A DNA stretch of 5,137 nucleotides from Bacteroidales bacterium (GTDB taxonomy: Bacteria > Bacteroidota > Bacteroidia > Bacteroidales > Dysgonomonadaceae), in the NCBI GenBank assembly GCA_012728155.1, contig JAAYFR010000155.1, positions 1 to 5,137 of the forward strand, given 5' to 3'. Positions 1 to 5,137 of this stretch are shown one piece after another. The position numbers and the translations under genes were made by a program. The notes under the pieces were generated by a model. It was not told where the DNA came from. It made no database searches and was given only the letters and a program-made list of their open reading frames with translations. Numbering within the stretch: the stretch's first letter is position 1; each line of letters begins with the position of its first letter.

Positions 1-2642
1 GCATTAGTGGCATCCGCCGGAAATTCCAATACAAACCGCGCTTTTCCGTTGAAGGAGATCGCATAGGGAAAAGCATCCTCTTTGAGGAACTCCTCGTTCC
101 ATGCCGGCCATTGAGCATCACATACCGATCTGTCATACCCCAACGCATGCCAGAGTTCTTCCGCCATATGCGGGGCAAAGGGAGCAAGACAAACCACCAA
201 TTCGTTCAGGATTACCCTCTTGGAACATTTCAATGCGGTGAGCTCGTTCAAGCAGATCATAAAAGCGGAAACCGACGTGTTAAAAGAGAAATGCTCGATA
301 TCGAACGATATCTTTTTAATCAGTTTATGCAACGATTTCAACTCCTCCTTCGCCGGCTGGTCGTCTGTCACCGATAAATTCCCATCCCTATAAAACAGGG
401 CCCACACTTTCCGCAGAAAGCGGTGTACCCCGTCGATCCCGTTGGTATCCCACGGTTTGGACTGCTCAAGCGGTCCCAAGAACATTTCGTAAAGGCGAAG
501 GGTATCGGCACCATATCTCTCCACAATATCATCGGGATTGACCACGTTGAACATCGATTTCGACATCTTCTCGATAGCCCATCCGCAGAGATACTTCCCC
601 TCTTCGAGGATAAACTCCGCCGTCTTGTATTCGGGGTTCCAGTTCCGGAATGCTTCTATATCGAGGATATCGTTATGCACGATATTGACATCCACATGAA
701 TGGGTGTCACATCATACTCCTCTTTCAAATTCAGCGACACAAATTTGTTTGTCCCTTTTATCCGGTACACGAAGTTGCTTCGCCCCTGAATCATCCCCTG
801 GTTCACCAGTTTTTTAAAAGGTTCCTCCTCGCAGGAAACACCCAGGTCGAACAGGAACTTGTTCCAGAAACGGCTGTAAACGAGGTGTCCGGTAGCATGC
901 TCGGTGCCCCCTATATAGAGATCTACATTCCGCCAGTAGCTATTCACCTCTCCCGACACCAGTGCATTGTCGTTCTCAGGATCCATATAACGGAGATAAT
1001 AGGCCGACGATCCCGCGAATCCGGGCATTGTATTCAGTTCCAGAGGATACCCCTCTTTGGTCTGCCAGTTGTTTGCCCGTCCCAATGGCGGTTCTCCGGT
1101 TTCGGTGGGGAGGTATTTATCCACCTCAGGGAGCTCTAATGGCAGATCGCTTTCGTTGAGCGTGTATGGCATACCCTCTTTATAGTAGATCGGAAACGGC
1201 TCTCCCCAGTAGCGTTGCCTTGAGAAAATGGCATCCCGGAGGCGGAAATTGATCTTCCGGTAGCCCAATTCCCGTCTCTCCACCTCATCGATGGCGGCGG
1301 GAATAGCCTCCTTTACACTCATCCCGTTCAAGAAACCGGAATTTATCATGACCCCCTCCTTGGCATCGAAACTCTCTTCCGACACATCGCACCCCTCAAT
1401 CAGGGGGATGATGGGCAGGTTGAAATGTTTGGCAAAGGTGTAGTCGCGACTGTCATGTGCCGGCACCGCCATAATAGCGCCTGTGCCGTATCCGGCCAGC
1501 ACATAGTCCGAAATCCATATCGGAAGCTGCTCTCCAGTAAAGGGGTGTATGGCATGGGAGCCGGAAAATATTCCGCTGACCGATTTATCGGCAATACGCT
1601 CCCGTTCGGTTTTTTTCTTTGTCTTGACGATATATTCCTCTACCGCTTCACGCTGTTCATCGGTGGTGAGTGCTTCCACCAGCTCACTTTCGGGCGCAAG
1701 CACCATGAAAGTCACTCCGAAAATCGTATCGGCACGGGTGGTAAAAATATCGAAAGTGATCTCCCGGGAGGTCTTGAAATGCATGACGGCTCCTTCACTT
1801 CGTCCTATCCAGTTCCGTTGTGTCTCTTTCAAGGAGTCTGTCCAGTCCACCTTTTCCAGTCCATCCAACAAGCGCTGCGCATATGCTGAGACACGCAAGC
1901 ACCACTGCCGCATCTTTTTCTGCTCCACCGGATAACCTCCACGAATAGAAAGCCCCTCGCTCACCTCGTCGTTGGCGAGTACTGTGCCTAATTGCGGGCA
2001 CCAGTTCACCATGGTATCACCCAAGTAAGCAATTCGATAGTTCATCAGGATCTCCTGCCGTTCTTTCTCCGATTTGGCATTCCACTCCCCAGCCGTAAAG
2101 GTCATCGGTTCGTTGCAAGCAAGGTCGAGACCGCCACTCCCCTGTTGCGAGAAGAGCTCCACCAGTTCTTCGATAGGTCGTGCCTGTTGCGCCTGGTTAC
2201 AGTAATAGGAATGGAACATACGGATAAACGCCCACTGCGTCCACTTGTAATAACCGGGATCGCAGGTGCGCACTTCACGGCTCCAGTCGTAGGAAAATCC
2301 TATTTTATCCAGTTGTTGGCGATAGCGCTTGATATTGTTTTCCGTGGTAATCGCCGGATGTTGTCCGGTTTGAATGGCATACTGTTCCGCCGGCAGGCCG
2401 TAGGCATCATAACCCATCGGATGCAACACATTGAATCCCTGTAATCTTTTATATCTTGAATAGATATCCGATGCAATATATCCCAGTGGATGTCCCACAT
2501 GCAGACCTGCCCCTGAAGGGTAGGGGAACATGTCGAGTACATAAAATTTGGGTTTCGACCGATCTTCGGTCACTTTATATGTCTGCTGTTCAATCCAGTA
2601 TTGCTGCCACCGTTTTTCTATCTCTCTGAAATTGTAATCCAT
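1..2642 (-). CDS. leuS: Leucyl-tRNA synthetase (3' end cut by window edge)
   Basis: Cytosolic class Ia aminoacyl-tRNA synthetase that charges tRNA-Leu with leucine using ATP. Translating the minus strand from the ATG at 2642 gives 880 codons without a stop. Seen in order: N-terminal catalytic segment with the HIGH-type motif HVGH (residues 48-51); a long insert around 148-205; NWC and GTVLANDEV (213-227); the CP1 editing domain with TTRADTIFG (301-309) and GTGAIMAVPAHD (387-398 region), where D397 matches the editing aspartate; SRQRYWGEPFPI (474-485); GGTEHATGH (578-586); KMSKS (692-696); and the helical anticodon-binding domain with APFAPHMAEELW (820-831). Family members in Bacteroidota are about 930-945 residues, so roughly 50-65 C-terminal residues are missing, purely because the window ends. 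The start is supported by the typical N-terminus MDYNFREIEKRWQQYW and by a promoter just upstream. TTRADT instead of the common TTRPDT is, from memory, usual in this phylum. Identification is very secure. Confidence 0.98.
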   Translation of the reverse strand, partial: MDYNFREIEKRWQQYWIEQQTYKVTEDRSKPKFYVLDMFPYPSGAGLHVGHPLGYIASDIYSRYKRLQGFNVLHPMGYDAYGLPAEQYAIQTGQHPAITTENNIKRYRQQLDKIGFSYDWSREVRTCDPGYYKWTQWAFIRMFHSYYCNQAQQARPIEELVELFSQQGSGGLDLACNEPMTFTAGEWNAKSEKERQEILMNYRIAYLGDTMVNWCPQLGTVLANDEVSEGLSIRGGYPVEQKKMRQWCLRVSAYAQRLLDGLEKVDWTDSLKETQRNWIGRSEGAVMHFKTSREITFDIFTTRADTIFGVTFMVLAPESELVEALTTDEQREAVEEYIVKTKKKTERERIADKSVSGIFSGSHAIHPFTGEQLPIWISDYVLAGYGTGAIMAVPAHDSRDYTFAKHFNLPIIPLIEGCDVSEESFDAKEGVMINSGFLNGMSVKEAIPAAIDEVERRELGYRKINFRLRDAIFSRQRYWGEPFPIYYKEGMPYTLNESDLPLELPEVDKYLPTETGEPPLGRANNWQTKEGYPLELNTMPGFAGSSAYYLRYMDPENDNALVSGEVNSYWRNVDLYIGGTEHATGHLVYSRFWNKFLFDLGVSCEEEPFKKLVNQGMIQGRSNFVYRIKGTNKFVSLNLKEEYDVTPIHVDVNIVHNDILDIEAFRNWNPEYKTAEFILEEGKYLCGWAIEKMSKSMFNVVNPDDIVERYGADTLRLYEMFLGPLEQSKPWDTNGIDGVHRFLRKVWALFYRDGNLSVTDDQPAKEELKSLHKLIKKISFDIEHFSFNTSVSAFMICLNELTALKCSKRVILNELVVCLAPFAPHMAEELWHALGYDRSVCDAQWPAWNEEFLKEDAFPYAISFNGKARFVLEFPADATN

Positions 2643-2666
2643 TCCTTAATCACTTTAAAAACGGTG

Positions 2667-2698
2667 CAAATATAGTGAAAGCCGAGTGAAATACCAAG
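2667..2698 (-). promoter_or_regulatory. Bacteroidota-type promoter of leuS
   Basis: On the minus strand TATATTTG (2674-2667) matches the -7 consensus TAnnTTTG exactly. CTTG (2698-2695) lies 20 bases upstream and can serve as a -33 element (consensus TTTG). Transcription would begin near 2660, leaving a leader of about 15-20 bases before the leuS ATG at 2642. The leader has AAGGA directly against the start codon, too close for a normal Shine-Dalgarno, so initiation is probably SD-independent. The -7 match is seen directly; activity is inferred. Confidence 0.7.
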
Positions 2699-2714
2699 CT
2701 TGCTTGACTATTTC
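2688..2714 (-). terminator. Possible hairpin terminator after the acyl-CoA synthetase
   Basis: In the minus-strand transcript GAAATA (2714-2709) pairs with TATTTC (2693-2688). Inside this, UCAAG pairs with CUUGG across a CAAG loop (2702-2699), leaving one bulged G. The stem is about 11 bp and mostly AU. It begins about 33 bases after the acyl-CoA synthetase stop codon. No clean U-run follows, so it is a weak intrinsic terminator at best, and it overlaps the -33 part of the leuS promoter. Confidence 0.35.
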
Positions 2715-2746
2715 CGAGGCGGGAGGGGGCACGCATCCTATATCAC

Positions 2747-4564
2747 CTACACATACATTTCTTGGATAATGTCCGCATATCTTTCCAGGATTATTTTTCG
2801 TCGCAGTTTGAGCGTATTGGTCAGCTCTCCTTTTTCCATAGTGAACGGTTCGGGCAACAAAGTAAAATGTTTAATCTTTTCATAGGAGGTAAATTGTGCC
2901 TGCAGCAGTTCTATCCGTCCAAAAATAAAAGCATTGATCTCACGATTTTTCACCAACTCTTCTATCGAATCGAACGGAATACCCCGTTCCAGTGCATATC
3001 CTTTGAGTGCTTCATAGTTGGGGACAATCAGCGCACTTACAAATTTCCGCTCATCACCAATCACAGCCACCTGATCGATATATTTGTCTTCACCTATACG
3101 TGTCTCGATCATTTGCGGCGCTATATATTTCCCATTGGAGGTCTTATAAAGATCTTTGATTCGATCAGTGAGGATAATTTCATTATTATCTGTAAGTGAG
3201 CCCGCATCCCCTGTTCTGAAATAGCCATCTTCGGTAAAAGCAGCTTTTGTCGCCTCCGGTTTGTTATAATAACCGGATGTCACTGTCGCCCCTTTTAGCA
3301 ATATCTCATTATTTTCTCCTATCTTCACTTCCACATCAGGCATCACTTTTCCTACTGTACCTATGCGGAACCCTTTCGCCGGAAAACAACTCACGGTGGC
3401 AGTAGTTTCGGTAAGGCCGTAACCATAAATCAGGTGTACATCTATACTTTGCATAAATTCATTGATGGTATCCGACAAAGGCGCTCCTGCCACGGGAAAG
3501 AAATTGCCCCGATCAATTCCCACTACCCGCTTTACCAGATAAAAAACGGTATGTCTGTAAAGAAAAAATTTCAACTGGTTACCTATCGGCGCTCGCTTCC
3601 CTTCGTTCACAAATTCCAAATTATGCCGGCGACCTGTTTTCACGGCATCGGTAAACAGCCATTTCATGATTCCCGACGCACTCTCCATTTTCTCTTTTAC
3701 GCCATCATATACCTTTTCCCAGAAGCGGGGAACGTTGCTCATCAGCGTAGGCCGAACCTGTTTGATCGTCTCCCTAATTTCACCCGGCTCCCTGTTCACC
3801 GCAACCACTATCCCCCGGTAGAGGCAGAAATAACTCCATGCCTTTTCAAAGATATGCGTTAACGGAAGAAAACACATGGAGAGCTCTTTTTCCGACAAAT
3901 TATCAAGCCGAATATCATGGATCTTGAATGCTTCCGAAAAATTAGTGTATGTCAACATTACTCCCTTGGGTTCACCGGTAGTACCTGAAGTATAAATAAT
4001 TGTGGCCAGATCATTGTTATTCAGCTGCTTCAACCTGGCATTCACCAATGCCAGCGACTCGGAATTATCCCCTGTAGTGATGAAATCATCAAAGTAAACC
4101 GAGGTTTTATCATCGGGTCTTAACACCACATTCCTGTCGAAGACAATCAACCTCTCCAAAAAACGGCTCTCCTGCTGTACCTTGAATGCGTTATTATATT
4201 GAAACTGCTCGCCCACAAAAAGCAAATTTATCCGGGCATCATTTACAATATAACTCACCTGCTGCGGCGATGCGGTAGCATACATCGGTACAGTCACCCC
4301 CTTGTTGGCATACACTGCAAAATCAGTTATCAGATATCTCCCCATATTTTGAGAATATACGCCTACATTATCTCCCGGTTTCAATGCCATCTCAGCCAAA
4401 GCCTGTGCCAGTTTCATAACCTTATCGGAAAGTTCGTTCCATGACAAATGCAACCACTTCCCAACCGGATCCTGATACATGATCGCCGTCCGCTTTCCAT
4501 ATCTCTTAGCTTGCGTGTGGATGAGTCCACCTAAATGAGAATTTACCATTGTCTTCAATTTCAT
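2747..4564 (-). CDS. Long-chain fatty acid--CoA ligase (AMP-forming)
   Basis: Member of the ANL adenylating superfamily, ACSL/FadD15-like branch. It activates fatty acids with ATP to an acyl-adenylate, then transfers the acyl group to CoA, feeding lipid synthesis or remodelling; probably cytosolic or loosely membrane-bound, since no signal peptide or clear membrane helix is seen. Motifs in the 605 residues: P-loop YTSGTTGEPKG (191-201), LPLTHIFEKAW (233-243), GYGLTET (381-387), YFRTGD (448-453), DRIKDLYKTSNGKYIAP (467-483) and C-terminal LTNTLKLRRK (581-590), whose K586 is the likely catalytic lysine of the adenylation step. Length is normal for the family and nothing is broken. The ATG at 4564 is the most upstream start in frame with a family-like N-terminus; M6 is an alternative. 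A purine-rich GAGGAG (4592-4587) is 22 bases away, too far to act as a normal ribosome site for this ATG. The exact chain length used cannot be read from the sequence; other acyl substrates are possible. Confidence 0.93.
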   Translation of the reverse strand: MKLKTMVNSHLGGLIHTQAKRYGKRTAIMYQDPVGKWLHLSWNELSDKVMKLAQALAEMALKPGDNVGVYSQNMGRYLITDFAVYANKGVTVPMYATASPQQVSYIVNDARINLLFVGEQFQYNNAFKVQQESRFLERLIVFDRNVVLRPDDKTSVYFDDFITTGDNSESLALVNARLKQLNNNDLATIIYTSGTTGEPKGVMLTYTNFSEAFKIHDIRLDNLSEKELSMCFLPLTHIFEKAWSYFCLYRGIVVAVNREPGEIRETIKQVRPTLMSNVPRFWEKVYDGVKEKMESASGIMKWLFTDAVKTGRRHNLEFVNEGKRAPIGNQLKFFLYRHTVFYLVKRVVGIDRGNFFPVAGAPLSDTINEFMQSIDVHLIYGYGLTETTATVSCFPAKGFRIGTVGKVMPDVEVKIGENNEILLKGATVTSGYYNKPEATKAAFTEDGYFRTGDAGSLTDNNEIILTDRIKDLYKTSNGKYIAPQMIETRIGEDKYIDQVAVIGDERKFVSALIVPNYEALKGYALERGIPFDSIEELVKNREINAFIFGRIELLQAQFTSYEKIKHFTLLPEPFTMEKGELTNTLKLRRKIILERYADIIQEMYV

Positions 4565-4616
4565 TAGTCGTTTTGAGTCGCCTTCGCTCCTCGATTTTCA
4601 ATTCTCGCAACGGCAT
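4506..4616 (-). other. Possible short upstream ORF overlapping the ligase start
   Basis: A 36-codon frame begins at the ATG at 4616, starts MPLRELKIEERRRL, and ends at a TAA at 4508-4506, inside the acyl-CoA synthetase gene in a different frame. It would lie within the leader predicted from the promoter at 4678-4711. The peptide is strongly charged, with no recognised domain, and no ribosome site is seen before its ATG. It may be chance or a translational control element; I do not claim it is a gene. Confidence 0.15.
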
Positions 4617-4677
4617 AATTCAAACGAGTTTGTCTTCTGCTCGTATTGCTTAACGAAAACGTTCAATTTAATTCTTT

Positions 4678-4711
4678 CAAAAATACACCTTTCTTCCGAT
4701 TATCCACCAAA
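4678..4711 (-). promoter_or_regulatory. Bacteroidota-type promoter of the acyl-CoA synthetase
   Basis: Read on the minus strand, TATTTTTG (4685-4678) fits TAnnTTTG, with TTTG (4711-4708) 22 bases upstream, slightly longer than the usual spacing of about 19-21. Transcription would start near 4672, giving a leader of roughly 105 bases before the ligase ATG at 4564. The background is AT-rich, so a chance match is possible. Confidence 0.5.
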
Positions 4712-4740
4712 ATAATCTATTTTTTTTTACTTAACAATCT

Positions 4741-4780
4741 AAAAACTCAGAAATTAATTAACTACACTTAACGAGTTTTT
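4741..4780. repeat. 8-bp inverted repeat between divergent promoters
   Basis: AAAAACTC (4741-4748) is the exact reverse complement of GAGTTTTT (4773-4780), with 24 bases between the arms that include TTAATTAA. The right arm runs into a T tract (4776-4782) touching the -33 element of the DUF4294 promoter. It could be an operator half-site pair or a weak stem-loop; in such AT-rich DNA it could also be chance. Confidence 0.3.
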
Positions 4781-4813
4781 TTGACGAAAAACAGAAGCTA
4801 CCTGCTATCTTTG
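4780..4813 (+). promoter_or_regulatory. Bacteroidota-type promoter of the DUF4294-like gene
   Basis: TATCTTTG (4806-4813) matches the -7 consensus TAnnTTTG exactly, and TTTG (4780-4783) lies 22 bases upstream as a -33 element. The -7 box ends only 7 bases before the ATG at 4821, so the transcript should start at or within a few bases of the start codon. That leaves no room for a ribosome binding site. Confidence 0.65.
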
Positions 4814-4820
4814 CATTGTT

Positions 4821-5137
4821 ATGGAAAGACTTATCATTATATCCCTTACACTATTGTCAGCTCTTTTACCCGCCGGGGTAAAAGCGCAGGGTTATTATGC
4901 TGCCCATATGATCCCGGAATCGGAGAAACCGGTTTCCCCCATCTATCTGATGCCGAATGTGTACCCTGCAGTTGTCTTGGAGGGTGATACCGTGGCCTGC
5001 ATGTGGCTGAATGATTTTATTAAGTACTCCCCCCTTAATTTCCTCAATAACAAAGATCAGATAGCCTATACAAAACTGCTGCGTGATGTGAAGAAGACGC
5101 TGCCCTATGCCAAAGAGATTGCCGCCATCATATTGGA
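4821..5137 (+). CDS. Secreted DUF4294-like protein (3' end cut by window edge)
   Basis: The frame is open for 105 codons plus two bases and leaves the window. Residues 1-22 look like a signal peptide: a short charged start (MER), a hydrophobic core IIISLTLLSALLP and VKA|Q as the likely signal peptidase I site, in the AQ style common in Bacteroidota. The mature part has VVLEGDTVACMWLNDFIKYS (51-70) followed by YTKLLRDVKKTLPYAKEIA (83-101). The order of a GDT motif and then a R-VKK-PYAK motif is what I recall of DUF4294, a Bacteroidota family of unknown function with members of around 200 residues. The protein is thus predicted to be exported, probably to the periplasm. The start is fixed by the signal peptide: the next in-frame Met (M30) would remove it, and no upstream in-frame start is seen nearby. 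Family assignment is from memory of motifs; no biochemical role should be inferred. Confidence 0.8.
   Translation, partial: MERLIIISLTLLSALLPAGVKAQGYYAAHMIPESEKPVSPIYLMPNVYPAVVLEGDTVACMWLNDFIKYSPLNFLNNKDQIAYTKLLRDVKKTLPYAKEIAAIIL

Larger units (their letters stand above)
4565..4820. other. Divergent AT-rich intergenic region
   Basis: These 256 bases separate the minus-strand acyl-CoA synthetase from the plus-strand DUF4294-like gene. The half near the ligase has moderate GC; the part from about 4660 to 4800 is very AT-rich, including a run of nine T at 4720-4728 and the palindrome TTAATTAA near 4754-4761. The region carries one promoter candidate in each direction and an 8-bp inverted repeat, annotated separately. 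No RNA gene or recognisable riboswitch is seen. Confidence 0.8.

Noticed and set aside
1..30. Truncated leuS as a pseudogene
   Set aside because: The frame is still open at the window edge and matches the family to that point, so the truncation is an artefact of the window.
423..1139. Plus-strand open frame of 238 codons
   Set aside because: It lies wholly antisense to leuS, whose frame carries KMSKS and other conserved motifs here; the antisense product has no recognisable domain and is a shadow.
1425..2444. Further plus-strand open frames of 128-154 codons
   Set aside because: They are antisense to the catalytic and editing parts of leuS and overlap one another in different frames, with no promoter or family resemblance.
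2643..2666. T-box or leucine-responsive leader for leuS
   Set aside because: The predicted leader is under 20 bases, far too short for a T-box or a leader-peptide attenuator.
2719..2731. G-rich tract on the plus strand that might form a G-quadruplex
   Set aside because: It has too few separate runs of three or more G within a short distance; four are needed.
2762..3862. Plus-strand open frames of about 142-145 codons
   Set aside because: They are antisense to the acyl-CoA synthetase and show only reversed codons of its conserved motifs.
4781..4987. Plus-strand 68-codon frame starting with TTG across the promoter
   Set aside because: It overlaps the signal-peptide gene in another frame, and its start is inside the -33 element, upstream of the predicted transcription start.

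Overview
The window looks like a stretch of a Bacteroidota chromosome, most likely order Bacteroidales. Three things point there: the type of leucyl-tRNA synthetase, a secreted DUF4294-type protein (a family I know from this phylum), and three promoter candidates that fit the Bacteroidota pattern TTTG / TAnnTTTG. Good Shine-Dalgarno sequences at workable spacing are also missing, which is usual for the phylum. Genus or species cannot be given from this sequence alone.

Layout. Positions 1-2642 on the minus strand hold leuS, leucyl-tRNA synthetase, read as one uninterrupted frame of 880 codons. Its last roughly 50-65 residues lie beyond the left edge. Positions 2643-2746 form a short gap with a Bacteroidota-type promoter for leuS and an overlapping hairpin that may end the upstream transcript. 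Positions 2747-4564 on the minus strand hold a complete long-chain acyl-CoA synthetase of 605 residues. Positions 4565-4820 form an AT-rich divergent intergenic region with one promoter facing each way, an 8-bp inverted repeat and a possible short upstream reading frame. Positions 4821-5137 on the plus strand hold the first 105 codons of a secreted DUF4294-like protein that runs off the right edge.

How the genes relate. The acyl-CoA synthetase (fatty-acid activation) and leuS (protein synthesis) point the same way 104 bases apart, but leuS seems to have its own promoter, so a functional link is not implied. The DUF4294 gene is transcribed divergently, and its promoter lies so close to the start codon that its mRNA may be leaderless.

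This is mostly ordinary core-genome sequence. I saw no mobile element, CRISPR array, tRNA, rRNA or defence system, and no clear sign of an undescribed multi-gene system. The points worth a second look are in the two intergenic regions and in the DUF4294-like gene, whose function is unknown.
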